From Diaphorobacter sp. HDW4A (GTDB lineage Bacteria; Pseudomonadota; Gammaproteobacteria; Burkholderiales; Burkholderiaceae_C), in NCBI RefSeq assembly GCF_011305995.1, contig NZ_CP049910.1, forward strand, positions 2,976,001-3,040,000: a stretch of DNA of 64,000 nt, given 5' to 3'. Position 1 is the stretch's first letter. Every line of letters begins with the position of its first letter. A program made the position numbers and the translations under genes. Below are positions 8,490 to 16,896 of the stretch, piece after piece. Under the pieces are notes generated by a model. It did no database searches. It was not told where the DNA came from and was given only the letters and a program-made list of their open reading frames with translations.

Positions 8490-9521
8490 TTACAGAATCA
8501 CCGCGCGCAGATTGCGCACCTTGGGCCGGGCCGTGGTAGTACCGCTTAGCGTCAGTCGCAGGCGCAGCGATTGCGCATTGATGGCTTGTTTTCGATGATG
8601 AAGCTCAATCACACCTGCGGTCTGCGCGCTACTGCTCTCCCACGGCACGGCCACCCATGCGCCCGCGTCGTTGAGCTGCGCTTCCACCATCACGCCGGAT
8701 CCGCCCGGAATATCGCCCTCGAAGATGACGCGCAGATCCGTGCCGCCTGATGATGCGATGGCGGGCGTGATGTAAGTACCCGACTCCAGCAAGCTCCCCA
8801 CGGCCAGTACGGTGCCGGGCTCCAGTACCGCGCCCAAGCCACTTGCACCCACGCGCATGGTGGCGCTGAGCCGTGCCGTTCCGGTGTGCGGCTCGCTCAA
8901 CTGCACGGTCTGGCCGGAATCGACATCCATCGATCGCACCACGGCACCGGCCTGAGTCAGCAACTCCAGCTTGTAGGTGATGCGTGCATCACTGGCAGGC
9001 TGCTGCGCCCCTGCGTTGACCATCAGGCTGGTTGCATTGACAACGGCTTGCGAACCAATGATCAGCGTCTTGTTCTGCTCGGTGTACCGCACCGCCAACA
9101 GCTCGAAGCGAAGCATTCGATTGGCGTAACGCGTGGTGATGCCCGATGCGTTGGTTTGCCAGTAGGTGCCGATGGTGGCCTGCGGCGCAGTCACCCAGCC
9201 GCCGGTCTGGTTCTGTTCGCCGTACTGCCCCACATGTACCGACGTGATGGTGTCGGATGCATCGACCACCAAGGCCAGCGGCACATTGGCGGACACCAGC
9301 ACTGGAGCATCCCACAGGCAGCGCGTAGCCTCGCCATTTGTCTTGATGGCCTGCACGCCGAGGCGCGCACGTGCCATCACGTTGCCGAGCTGCCCGTTTT
9401 CATCGAGCATGCACATGGACACCAGCACGTCACCACCAGCGGCCGCAAAAAACAGGTTTGCGCCCGCGCACTGCATCACCGCCGTGGGCGTGATGATTTG
9501 GACAATTGAATCAAATGACAT
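8490..9521 (-). CDS. Unknown phage tail protein upstream of the S74 fibre
   Basis: A 343-residue, mostly beta-type protein without signal or membrane segments. The first half (MSFDSIVQIITPTAVMQCAG, TRCLWDAPVLVSANVPLALV) and the second half (VIFEGDIPGGSGVMVEAQLN, RLRLTLSGTTTARPKVRNLR) resemble jelly-roll or Ig-like virion domains. Its start overlaps the end of the 714-residue upstream gene by 11 bp, so both are probably made together and assembled as part of the fibre network. A baseplate-to-fibre connector is likely, but no named family was recognised. Confidence 0.78.
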   Translation of the reverse strand: MSFDSIVQIITPTAVMQCAGANLFFAAAGGDVLVSMCMLDENGQLGNVMARARLGVQAIKTNGEATRCLWDAPVLVSANVPLALVVDASDTITSVHVGQYGEQNQTGGWVTAPQATIGTYWQTNASGITTRYANRMLRFELLAVRYTEQNKTLIIGSQAVVNATSLMVNAGAQQPASDARITYKLELLTQAGAVVRSMDVDSGQTVQLSEPHTGTARLSATMRVGASGLGAVLEPGTVLAVGSLLESGTYITPAIASSGGTDLRVIFEGDIPGGSGVMVEAQLNDAGAWVAVPWESSSAQTAGVIELHHRKQAINAQSLRLRLTLSGTTTARPKVRNLRAVIL

Positions 9522-11655
9522 AGGTCACCACTCCAGATCCTGCTCCGTAGCCGCCGTACATGGTTGACCAGCGACCGTATGTTTTCAAGGTCAGCACAGC
9601 ACCGCCCAAATAATTGGCCGAGCCCTTGCTACCGTTCTCGCCCACGAATTCCACTGCCTTCATGCCAATGGAAATATTGGCAGGCACGGTAAACGCACCG
9701 TAGACCTCGCCGCGCGCGTTGGCGATCAGAGAGCCACCAGCTACCGGTGTCACCGCCACCGGCACGCCATCAAAAGCCACGCTCGCCAACGGCTCCAGCG
9801 GGCGGAAGCCGGACAGACTGAATGTGACCTCGATCTGACGCATATGGACGTTGCTCACGTCGATGGTCGATTTGTCGTACAGCTCATCGAAGGCCGATTG
9901 AATGGTGTACCTGCTGGCATTGCGATCAATGGCCAATGGATACGCCTGCGGATATGGTGCCTCCCACCGATCCACGGCAGGCTGCAGCGCAATGGTTGCC
10001 GGAAGCTGCCCCGCCGCCCCGCTTGGATTGATGGCCATCGCTCGACTGAAACTCAGCTGGGATACAGCCGCGACAAAGTCATATGCGAGCCCATAGGCCG
10101 TGACACCGTCGCCCATCAAAAATGCACCCTCAAATTCATAGAGCTGCAGCGCTTGCCCCGACACCATGGCCGTCTGCTCACGCCCCTGATCTCGCATGGT
10201 GTTGTCCATCATCGGATCGGCGAAGTAGCCCTTTTTCAGGCCGCTGTATCGACCCGCCACGTCCGTGGCCAGCCGCAGCTCTGCCAGATCCAGCTCGATG
10301 TCATCCATGCGGGTTGCATACGACACCAGCGTGTCCATCTGCACCGTGCGCACGGCGTCGGCCACAGTGCGGCGCGTGTCTGCATCCCACGTCTGCACGA
10401 CGCTCGCCAACGCCAGCACGCCGCCCGGTACGTCCGGATCTACGGGTTGCCATGTGGCCGGGATGCCCTTGATGATGTCCAGCTCGCCCGCACCGTTCAT
10501 CACGATTCGGTCGATGCGCTTCATCGCATAGGCATAGTCCACCTGCAAGACGGTCTGCGGCACGCCGCCCTGCACGTCAAATCCGCGCGGCGTCTGGTTC
10601 AGCACGTCCTCTGTGCTGATGTAGTCGAAATCCACCGTGTACTCACTGCCCGGCACCACTTCCGCTCCGTCCGGACTCCAATCGACCTGCCCGGCGGTCA
10701 GCTTGTAATCCACGTCCTTTTGGTAAGTGGTTCCGCCTTGCTTCACGCTGTTGATCTTGTACACGCTGTTTTCTGGCAACGGATCAGCAGCACCCAGAAA
10801 CGGGCCGTGCGAGATCTGCGCCACACGGTTGCGCGGAATCTTGACCTTGGCAGGCTGCAGCACCGGCCAGCGGTCGAACTGCACATGCAACAACCCGGCC
10901 GTGTCCACGTTGTGCGGCTCACCGCTGATCAGCTCGACATCTGGCACGGCCGCAAACACCACACGGCGGTCCACCGGCTGCTCGACGGCGCGGCCACTGA
11001 TGCGCGCCGCGCCCGCCGTGACAGCGAACACCTGCCGCCCTTGTTCATCATCGTCCGACTGAATGGTGACCAGCCCGCGCACCACGTAGCTGCCACCCGT
11101 GCTGTCTCGGTCGTAACGTTCGATAGCCTGGGTGGTGGCGTTCATCGTTGGCGCTGGCTCGCGAGGCGTCACCACGCCGTCGCGGATGGTCCATACTGGA
11201 TAGAAATTGCCCGGCTGGCCATCGCCCTGCACGCCCCACGCGGTGGACACCTGCAAGCGGTCCGCACCAAGCTCACCATACCCGGCCGCACCGGCTGCGC
11301 GGTTGTACAACGTTGGATCATCCACCGCCGTGACCACGCGCTCACGGTAGAGCACGCCCACATAAACCAGCCCGACGACGGGCACCTGCAGCGATGCTGC
11401 AGCCAGATCATGCACCGCGCCCGAAATGTAGATGCCGCCCGCCTCCATCGAGCACTCGCCGGTTTCGGCATTGACCGTGCAGCGCGCGCCCTCGGTGATA
11501 TCACCGTCGGCAAACAGCACGTCTGCAATGCGGGTGATTCGGTGATCGATGATGGACTGCGCTTCGTTCTGCTCGGCGGATCCCGCCACGCGGTCCGCAT
11601 GCACCAGCACTTTGGTATAGCCCTTGGCCGCATCGAATCCGTTGTAAATCGTCAT
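9511..11655 (-). CDS. DUF4815 phage tail/baseplate protein
   Basis: A 714-residue protein of the DUF4815 family. It begins MTIYNGFDAAKGYTKVLVHADRV, contains NEAQSIIDHRITRIADVLFA near residue 30 and the GRYSGLKKGYFADPMMDNTM block near residue 470. In contractile-tailed phages this family follows the gpI-type genes and replaces the classic gpH fibre; its large size and multi-domain beta character suggest a baseplate-attached fibre or hub. It follows the 165-residue protein with a 10-bp gap. Family assignment is fairly sure; the function is inferred from position. Confidence 0.82.
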   Translation of the reverse strand: MTIYNGFDAAKGYTKVLVHADRVAGSAEQNEAQSIIDHRITRIADVLFADGDITEGARCTVNAETGECSMEAGGIYISGAVHDLAAASLQVPVVGLVYVGVLYRERVVTAVDDPTLYNRAAGAAGYGELGADRLQVSTAWGVQGDGQPGNFYPVWTIRDGVVTPREPAPTMNATTQAIERYDRDSTGGSYVVRGLVTIQSDDDEQGRQVFAVTAGAARISGRAVEQPVDRRVVFAAVPDVELISGEPHNVDTAGLLHVQFDRWPVLQPAKVKIPRNRVAQISHGPFLGAADPLPENSVYKINSVKQGGTTYQKDVDYKLTAGQVDWSPDGAEVVPGSEYTVDFDYISTEDVLNQTPRGFDVQGGVPQTVLQVDYAYAMKRIDRIVMNGAGELDIIKGIPATWQPVDPDVPGGVLALASVVQTWDADTRRTVADAVRTVQMDTLVSYATRMDDIELDLAELRLATDVAGRYSGLKKGYFADPMMDNTMRDQGREQTAMVSGQALQLYEFEGAFLMGDGVTAYGLAYDFVAAVSQLSFSRAMAINPSGAAGQLPATIALQPAVDRWEAPYPQAYPLAIDRNASRYTIQSAFDELYDKSTIDVSNVHMRQIEVTFSLSGFRPLEPLASVAFDGVPVAVTPVAGGSLIANARGEVYGAFTVPANISIGMKAVEFVGENGSKGSANYLGGAVLTLKTYGRWSTMYGGYGAGSGVVTYVI

Positions 11656-11665
11656 ATTCAGGCCC

Positions 11666-12163
11666 TCATAGCGGGATTACGATTTCTTCATTGCCCTTGG
11701 TTCCGCCGTCGCGCACCATGCGCGCCCGGAATTCCATTGACCAGATTTCCCCAGCATCTGCGATCTGATCTGGCGAGAGGTATCGCTGACCCGCAGGCAC
11801 ACCGGCAGCGATTTGCGTGCCAAAGAAGACGCCCATCTCGCGAACAGACTCGCCCACTGCGTCATCAAATCCGAACGTAGCGCGAACGAAAAGAAACTGG
11901 GATGGCTCAGCGACGCGCTTGTAGAAAATCTTTCCGGGCAACTCAATGTCACCATCAATTTCGGTGGCGGGCACCACGTAGGCCACCTCGGTGGCAAGAC
12001 GTCGCCCGATTTCATCCATGAGCGCCGCCCTGTCGGAAGGCGTGGCCGGTGGATCGTTCCACACGCCATCACCACGCCCCAACGCTACATGCACCGTCAT
12101 GGCCATCATGGCTTTGGCCAACATCTTGCGTCCGTTTTGTTGCAGCACTTGCATGCTCTTCAC
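11666..12163 (-). CDS. Unknown phage baseplate-associated protein
   Basis: A 165-residue protein that starts with GTG in a GTGA overlap with the stop of gpI, so translation is coupled. The C-terminal two thirds (VRATFGFDDAVGESVREMGV, MEFRARMVRDGGTKGNEEIV) resemble the small proteins that follow gpI in P2-like phages of Burkholderiales and resemble the N-terminal baseplate-docking part of classic fibres. No catalytic motif or membrane segment. Probably an adaptor between gpI and the DUF4815 protein; this is inferred from gene order. Confidence 0.75.
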   Translation of the reverse strand: MKSMQVLQQNGRKMLAKAMMAMTVHVALGRGDGVWNDPPATPSDRAALMDEIGRRLATEVAYVVPATEIDGDIELPGKIFYKRVAEPSQFLFVRATFGFDDAVGESVREMGVFFGTQIAAGVPAGQRYLSPDQIADAGEIWSMEFRARMVRDGGTKGNEEIVIPL

Positions 12164-13113
12164 TCCGTTGTTTCGTAATAGTTACTCTGAATGTTTTGAA
12201 CGCGCCAAGGCGTTGAGTCCCACCGCCCCCGCCATTTGCGATCACCCACAACACGCGGCGTGCATTCGCCCGAAAATGTGACTTCCGCACCCGCCACCTG
12301 ATGCGCCGTGCGCGCGCTATCACACTGGCTCGCCATCCCCTCGAAGTGAGTGTTTTGCGGCTGCTGCGCTTGATACGGCTGCACCATCGAGCATGTGAAC
12401 CAGTGCAATACGCCCACGGTAGTGCGATGTACCGCGCCGTCCCAGCGCGAAACGTCCCACCGCATCACATCAGGCCTTCGCATCTGACTGATGTAGGTGA
12501 ATTCGCTTGCGCACTGCAGCGGCTCCAGCTTGGGCGGGTTGCAAATGGACTGCTGAAATACCGCTTGGCTACCAATGACCACACCGCCGTCGTCGCCCAC
12601 ATCCACAGGCGCACCGCTCACGTTGTCCCAGATCGCTGCATCCCACAACGGCCGGTTGTCCCAACGCAGCATGCGCAGGTCATAGCGATAGAACACCCGG
12701 TAAAACGACACATGCAGCGGGATCGTGTTGCGCACGGCATAGGCCATCCGGGCAATGTCGGCATTGCTGACCTCACGCCCCGGATTGATGTGCAAGCGCG
12801 CGCCGTCCTCGTCGAGCGTGACGCTGGTGTATCCGAGCCACGACAGCACGCGGCGTACACCAGCAGCGGTGCCGCGCTCGCGCAACCACGGCAGGCCCTG
12901 CGCGATCAGCTCACGCGTGTCGTCAAAGTAGCGATCAAATCGGCTGATCTGCCACTGCTGCGCGACCCACGGCAAAAAACTGTCATTGGCCAGCACTGCG
13001 GCAGGCTCGATGCCATCGGCCATTGCGCCCCAGCCACGCGGAAACGTGGTGTCAATCACTCGCTCCAGCGTGGTGGATGACGGCGGCAGGATGGTGCGCG
13101 GCGTCGTCGTCAT
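12160..13113 (-). CDS. I: Phage baseplate wedge protein gpI
   Basis: A 317-residue protein. The N-terminal 180 residues are the Tail_P2_I family: an LPPSSTTLERVIDTTF start, LPWVAQQWQISRFD and the GTAAGVRRVLSWLGY motif. The C-terminal part (about residues 185-317) is longer than P2 gpI (176 residues) and contains Trp-rich segments (VMRWDVSRWDGA, WRGRWDSTPW), perhaps a fibre-docking extension. gpI joins the wedge to the fibre. It overlaps gpJ and the next gene by 4 bp each. Confidence 0.92.
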   Translation of the reverse strand: MTTTPRTILPPSSTTLERVIDTTFPRGWGAMADGIEPAAVLANDSFLPWVAQQWQISRFDRYFDDTRELIAQGLPWLRERGTAAGVRRVLSWLGYTSVTLDEDGARLHINPGREVSNADIARMAYAVRNTIPLHVSFYRVFYRYDLRMLRWDNRPLWDAAIWDNVSGAPVDVGDDGGVVIGSQAVFQQSICNPPKLEPLQCASEFTYISQMRRPDVMRWDVSRWDGAVHRTTVGVLHWFTCSMVQPYQAQQPQNTHFEGMASQCDSARTAHQVAGAEVTFSGECTPRVVGDRKWRGRWDSTPWRVQNIQSNYYETTE

Positions 13114-13964
13114 GCCACCACCCCGGCATCAATCAATTGCACTACGCCCAGCGCCGGATATTCACCGGCCGCAATGGTGGTGGTGACCGCTGGCGCTGCA
13201 TCGTCGGGGAACTCCACGGCATGCACGCCATCGACGTGCAGCAGCGTGGTGATGTAGCTGCGCGCCACCGTGCCCGCCAGAATGCCCATGTCGGCAAACG
13301 CTGCGGCCAGACGCTGGCGCATCAGCTGCGGCAGGTTGCCCGGCGCGCTGCTGGTGCGCGTGATGCGCGCGGTGATGTTGATGACGTGCGGCTCAGCCAC
13401 GGCCACGGTGAGCACGACGCCAAGCATGCGGGCGTCATCCGCATTGAGTGCGGAATTGACCAGCTCGCGCACGGCCTGTGCCTGCGCGGCATCCACCACC
13501 CACAGCATCACCAGCACTTTGCCCGGCGCGCTTTGCGTGGCGCGTACCGCTCGCACCAATGGCGAGGCGGTCAGCGCCTTGTATTCGTAATACTCACGCG
13601 TTCCCTGCGCGCCCATCGCGGCGATGCGCAGTTGCAGGCGCACCCGGAATCGATCATCCGACTCGTCGGCCATACGCTCGACGCCAAACATGGCGGCCAG
13701 CTGGTCCAGATCAGCACCCGAGGCAAACGCCAGCAGGTGCGCGCGCGACGCGTCATTGACCCGAGCCCGGAAAAGCAGTTCGCGCAATGCGAACGATTCC
13801 AGCAGCTTGACCACCGGGTCAGACTCAAGTTTCAGGATGTCATCAATGCCAGGCAGGTGCGGCCGCATGCGATCCGCGAAATCTGCCTTGCCCTGCGCGA
13901 GGATGGTTTCAAACGCCAGCGTTTCGACCACGCTCGGCGGTGCGAGTGTCTGCAGATCAATCAC
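13110..13964 (-). CDS. J: Phage baseplate wedge protein gpJ
   Basis: A 284-residue Baseplate_J family protein (P2 J is 302). The recognisable core runs from ADFADRMRPHLPGIDDILKL through SDDRFRVRLQLRIAAMGAQG to TREYYEYKALTASPLVRAV. The start is GTG at 13964, in a GTGA overlap with the stop of gpW and with GGGGG upstream; longer upstream reading lacks family similarity. gpJ builds the outer wedge ring that triggers sheath contraction. Part of the V-W-J-I operon. Confidence 0.94.
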   Translation of the reverse strand: MIDLQTLAPPSVVETLAFETILAQGKADFADRMRPHLPGIDDILKLESDPVVKLLESFALRELLFRARVNDASRAHLLAFASGADLDQLAAMFGVERMADESDDRFRVRLQLRIAAMGAQGTREYYEYKALTASPLVRAVRATQSAPGKVLVMLWVVDAAQAQAVRELVNSALNADDARMLGVVLTVAVAEPHVINITARITRTSSAPGNLPQLMRQRLAAAFADMGILAGTVARSYITTLLHVDGVHAVEFPDDAAPAVTTTIAAGEYPALGVVQLIDAGVVA

Positions 13965-14317
13965 GCAGTTCCCCCAGTCAACGGCACGGACAACGAAAGC
14001 GACGAGTCCCGGCCGAATTGCCCGGTGTAGGCGCAATCGATATTGAGCGTGGCGCGACCTGGCACGTCGGCATCTCGCGTGAGCGACATCTTCGAGACCT
14101 TGATACGTGGTTCCCAACGCATCAGCGCCGAGGCCACAGCGGAAAACACGCGTGTTTGGGTTGCGAGGTTGTCGGGCTGGTCGATCAGCGCGGGGACAAG
14201 ACTGCCGTAGGTGCGGCGCATGACGCGGCTACCGATCGGAGTGCTCAGGATGTCGGTGATGCTCTGGCGCACATGTTCGAGCATGTTGATGCGCTGGCCG
14301 GTGGTGCGGTTCATCAT
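13961..14317 (-). CDS. W: Phage baseplate wedge protein gpW (gp25-like)
   Basis: A 118-residue protein of the gpW/gp25 family. The MRRTYGSLVPALIDQPDN block and RWEPRIKVSKMSLTRD are typical. It contacts the sheath at the baseplate and starts sheath polymerisation. It overlaps gpV and gpJ by 4 bp. Length and order match P2 (W is 115 residues). Confidence 0.94.
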   Translation of the reverse strand: MMNRTTGQRINMLEHVRQSITDILSTPIGSRVMRRTYGSLVPALIDQPDNLATQTRVFSAVASALMRWEPRIKVSKMSLTRDADVPGRATLNIDCAYTGQFGRDSSLSLSVPLTGGTA

Positions 14318-14988
14318 GGCGCAAGCCCTCCGGGTATGGCGCCACCTGCGCCAGCAGGCACGCCGGACAGCATCACACCCTTGGTGACTTCGGTGTGAAC
14401 GTGCGTCATCAAACTAATGCCTGCAGCGATCACATCCACATTGGACGTAACAGTGGCCGGGCCGATCTGCAGCGTGGCCGCCCCGGCCTGCAGGGTGATC
14501 TGGTTCGGCTTCATCGTGATGCTGCAGCCGTCTCCCACATCCATGCGGAACTCTTGCGGCTCCATGGTGGCGCTGCAGGTGTTCGAAACCTCAGTGCGCA
14601 ACTTCTTTTCGTGGTGCGTGATGTGCGCCTCGGGCGCGTATTCGGAATAGTCTTTTTCAGACCAGCGCGTGTGCTCCACGGCCTTCTTGTTGCTGGGTGC
14701 GGCGTTGGCGTCGGAGTAGAAGCCGAGCAGCACAACGCCCTGCAGCAGGTCACCGCCCGGTGCGATCACCAGACATTGCTCACCGACAACCGGCGGCCAC
14801 CAATGCGAACCATCCTTGCCAGCTGCGCGGCCGGAGAACCATTGCAACCAGTCGGTGATGTTCTCGCCCATCTGCACGCGGCAGCGCGCGGCCCGAAGAT
14901 TCACGGCATGCACCACGCCGAGGCCAGCAATGTTTTCCAGCTTGCGGGCCTGTTCCTGCGGTGTGTTTTGCTGCGGTGTTTGCGACAT
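14314..14988 (-). CDS. V: Phage baseplate spike protein gpV
   Basis: A 224-residue spike protein (P2 V is 211). The N-terminal OB-fold-type domain (LENIAGLGVVHAVNLRAARC, HWWPPVVGEQCLVIAPGGDL) is followed by a repetitive triple beta-helix and, near the tip, SLMTHVHTEVTKG, whose HxH motif binds an iron ion in P2-type spikes. The 30 residues after it are Gly/Ala/Pro-rich. It punctures the outer membrane. It is the first gene of the V-W-J-I operon, and the start codon lies about 56 bp from the centre of a sequence repeated upstream of gpP. Confidence 0.94.
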   Translation of the reverse strand: MSQTPQQNTPQEQARKLENIAGLGVVHAVNLRAARCRVQMGENITDWLQWFSGRAAGKDGSHWWPPVVGEQCLVIAPGGDLLQGVVLLGFYSDANAAPSNKKAVEHTRWSEKDYSEYAPEAHITHHEKKLRTEVSNTCSATMEPQEFRMDVGDGCSITMKPNQITLQAGAATLQIGPATVTSNVDVIAAGISLMTHVHTEVTKGVMLSGVPAGAGGAIPGGLAP

Positions 14989-15033
14989 GCACCCACTTTG
15001 CCGCCGCGCGCGCGTGAAGGCCAGCGCGGCGGG

Positions 15034-15054
15034 CTGTGGCTGCGCACATCACAT
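15034..15054 (-). promoter_or_regulatory. Putative late-promoter activator site upstream of gpV
   Basis: A 21-bp sequence identical to 21285-21305 lies between gpS and gpV. Its core is TGTG-N11-CACA, an inverted repeat similar in type to the dyads bound by Ogr/Delta activators of P2-family late promoters. The centre is about 56 bp upstream of the gpV start; the other copy is about 57 bp upstream of gpP. Both starts also have a CGCGCGCG tract about 20-30 bp upstream. Function is inferred. Confidence 0.5.
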
Positions 15055-15062
15055 ATTGCGGA

Positions 15063-15536
15063 CTAGCTGGCCAGATGCTGCAGCAGCACGTCGCGAATCA
15101 GATCGGTGTCAGCATCGCTGATGCCCACCAGCTCGCGTGCTGGGTATCGATAGGCCGGGCCGTGCGGGTTGACGTTGTCGGTTTCACCGAAGTGATGAAC
15201 GCGCGCGATTCGCTGGGCACGGCTCACGATCTCGACCAGCGCGGACTCAGGCGAGCCGCGCGCCTTCAAATTCTTGGCCGCCCTCATCTTGGCAAAGAGT
15301 GGCAGCTTTTGCTTGGCCGCCTGCCGGATGCGACCGGCCTTGCTACGCATTGTGGATGCTGGTGGTTTGCGCGGCTCCCAGCGGTTTCCGTCCGGGTCGG
15401 TCTGCGCAGCCATGCGCGCGGCGTTGGCGGCGCGCAGCTTGCGGGCGACGTCTACCGTAATGCGGCGGCGCTGGCTCGGCTGCAGCTTCTGCAGCATGCT
15501 CTCGGCCCACGTTTCGAGCGCTTTGAAGTCGGCCAT
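15063..15536 (-). CDS. S: Phage virion morphogenesis (tail completion) protein gpS
   Basis: A 157-residue protein of the phage virion morphogenesis family (P2 S is 150). It starts MADFKALETWAESMLQKLQP and contains RRRITVDVARKLRAAN, the TDPDGNRWEPRKPP motif and KMRAAKNLKARGSPES. It is required for joining complete tails to heads. It follows gpR by 11 bp and precedes the gpV promoter region, matching P2 order. Confidence 0.93.
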   Translation of the reverse strand: MADFKALETWAESMLQKLQPSQRRRITVDVARKLRAANAARMAAQTDPDGNRWEPRKPPASTMRSKAGRIRQAAKQKLPLFAKMRAAKNLKARGSPESALVEIVSRAQRIARVHHFGETDNVNPHGPAYRYPARELVGISDADTDLIRDVLLQHLAS

Positions 15537-15547
15537 TGTTCAGACCA

Positions 15548-16075
15548 TCAGAAGAAGCGCAGCGACTCGAAGCGCGCGCGCTCTGGCGGGATCTCCATAT
15601 CCCATTGCGCCAGCAACTGGTCCTTTAGGTATAGCTCCCATCGTTCAGCCATGCCCGCCATGCCTGGCACACCCGGTTCTGGCGGGTGCTCGGCAATCAG
15701 TCGCGTTGGGTGATCTTCGTCGGCCTTGACCACCACCCGCTCGGTGACAGGCACGCGAATGGCAATGTCACAGCTCGACAACTCCAGCAATTCCACATTG
15801 AACTCCAGACCCTTGGCCTGAGTCTTCGGATTGTCCAGCAGCTCGGATTGATGCACCCGCACCCAAGCCAGCAACGGCACAAACAGCGCATCCGTGTGGC
15901 CAACGTAGTTCAGCACCGTGATTTCGATGGTGTATTCGTACTCGAACGAGAGCCCGCCCGCCAACGTGGACACCGTGCGCCCTTCGTGCGCCAGCACGAT
16001 GAGGTTTTGCGGATCACGCACGAGGTCGGGGTTTGCCGACTCAATGAGCGCTCGCAGGCTCTGCAACTTCCACAT
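15548..16075 (-). CDS. R: Phage tail completion protein gpR
   Basis: A 175-residue protein of the P2 gpR tail-completion family (P2 R is 155). The N-terminus MWKLQSLRALIESANPDLVR and LSFEYEYTIEITVLNYVGH are typical, with RWELYLKDQLLAQW near the end. The start lies 35 bp inside the 3' end of the Rz gene. Acts with gpS at the head-proximal end of the tail. Confidence 0.92.
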   Translation of the reverse strand: MWKLQSLRALIESANPDLVRDPQNLIVLAHEGRTVSTLAGGLSFEYEYTIEITVLNYVGHTDALFVPLLAWVRVHQSELLDNPKTQAKGLEFNVELLELSSCDIAIRVPVTERVVVKADEDHPTRLIAEHPPEPGVPGMAGMAERWELYLKDQLLAQWDMEIPPERARFESLRFF

Positions 16076-16640
16076 GTTGCACCCCCTTCAATCTGGCTTT
16101 GTAGCGCTCGACCTCTGCGGCGGCCCCGTTGTATCGGTCGATACAGAAATTGAGATCTCGGATTGCGTCGTCTCCGTCGTCGGTGATGCCGAAAATTTCA
16201 ACAGCATCCGCTCCGACAAGTTCGGCGCGCGCTTCTTGAGTCCCAGCGGCTCCAGACTGGGCGGTGTTGCCAGTTGGTATGACGGCGGGCACACAAGCGG
16301 CGGCCCTGATTGACACGCGCTGAGTGCCAGCGCGCAAAGCGCGATCACGCTCGATCTGCGAAATTTTTGCATTTTCTTTGGCCTCGTTCAGTTGCTTGGT
16401 CAACAGGTCTTTTTCATCGCGATGACGTTTCTGGCTGTCGTCGACCTCGCGGATCTGGCGCTGGCGTTCCGTTTCATTGGCCGCGTCCTGCGCTTTCTCT
16501 TTTTTCCCCGCCGCCACCATGGCGCGGTCATAGCCCTGCCCCTCTGCCCATGCGTAGAACGCCCACGCCGCGAGCGCAAGGCACGCGCAAAGGATGATGG
16601 TCACATCGAGCGTGCCGCGCTGCCTTGGTTTACATGTCAT
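16041..16640 (-). CDS. Rz: Inner-membrane spanin subunit, Rz/LysB-like
   Basis: A 199-residue protein with an N-terminal signal-anchor (TLDVTIILCACLALAAWAFY, about residues 10-29) and a long charged coiled coil (about residues 45-115: ETERQRQIREVDDSQKRHRD and onward), the plan of an i-spanin. It spans the periplasm and, with Rz1, fuses inner and outer membranes at the last step of lysis. The start at 16640 is preferred because its ATG overlaps the end of the preceding lipoprotein gene; an in-frame ATG 7 codons upstream is possible. The Rz1 gene is nested inside it in another frame. Confidence 0.85.
   Translation of the reverse strand: MTCKPRQRGTLDVTIILCACLALAAWAFYAWAEGQGYDRAMVAAGKKEKAQDAANETERQRQIREVDDSQKRHRDEKDLLTKQLNEAKENAKISQIERDRALRAGTQRVSIRAAACVPAVIPTGNTAQSGAAGTQEARAELVGADAVEIFGITDDGDDAIRDLNFCIDRYNGAAAEVERYKARLKGVQHVEVAEPASAH
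16088..16372 (-). CDS. Rz1: Outer-membrane spanin lipoprotein, Rz1/LysC-like (nested in Rz)
   Basis: A 94-residue protein lying wholly inside the Rz gene in a different frame. It has a signal peptide ending in a lipobox (LCALALSAC, Cys at about residue 19) and then a Pro-rich stretch (GPPLVCPPSYQLATPPSLEP), as in known o-spanins. The mature protein would sit in the outer membrane and bind the Rz C-terminus. Nested Rz/Rz1 pairs are common in P2- and lambda-like phages. Confidence 0.85.
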   Translation of the reverse strand: MQKFRRSSVIALCALALSACQSGPPLVCPPSYQLATPPSLEPLGLKKRAPNLSERMLLKFSASPTTETTQSEISISVSTDTTGPPQRSSATKPD

Positions 16641-16896
16641 AGCAAGCACGGGTGCCCTCATCCTGCAGGTCTTTCAAACATGCCTTGAACGCGGCACGCT
16701 CGCGCGCGTCTGTCATTCCGCACTCTTCCAGCACATCACCCGCCTCCTCGTACCATGCAGAGGCCATGTCCGCTTCGTCAAGCGCGATATTCAACAGCCT
16801 GCAGCCGCTGGCCGCTGACTGCGCCGGGACCACAGTGCATCCCGACATGCCGATCAGCGCGACAGCGATTGCAATGAGTAAAAGTATGCGTTTCAT
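16630..16896 (-). CDS. Phage lipoprotein in the lysis cassette
   Basis: An 88-residue protein starting MKRILLLIAIAVALIGMSGC with a clear type II signal peptide and lipobox Cys at residue 20. The mature part is acidic and has four more Cys residues (SGCRLL, LEECGM, FKACLKDL, TRACYDM). It lies between endolysin and Rz and overlaps both. Its place corresponds to the lysA region of P2, but it is not a membrane antiholin; a periplasmic lysis regulator or a cargo lipoprotein are both possible. Confidence 0.78.
   Translation of the reverse strand: MKRILLLIAIAVALIGMSGCTVVPAQSAASGCRLLNIALDEADMASAWYEEAGDVLEECGMTDARERAAFKACLKDLQDEGTRACYDM

Noticed and set aside
7178..8539. Long plus-strand frame opposite the fibre genes
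   Set aside because: Antisense shadow of the S74 fibre gene, with Arg/His/Pro-rich content and no family features.
9844..11880. 678-codon plus-strand frame opposite the DUF4815 gene
   Set aside because: Antisense shadow; the minus-strand protein has clear family motifs and overlapping neighbours.
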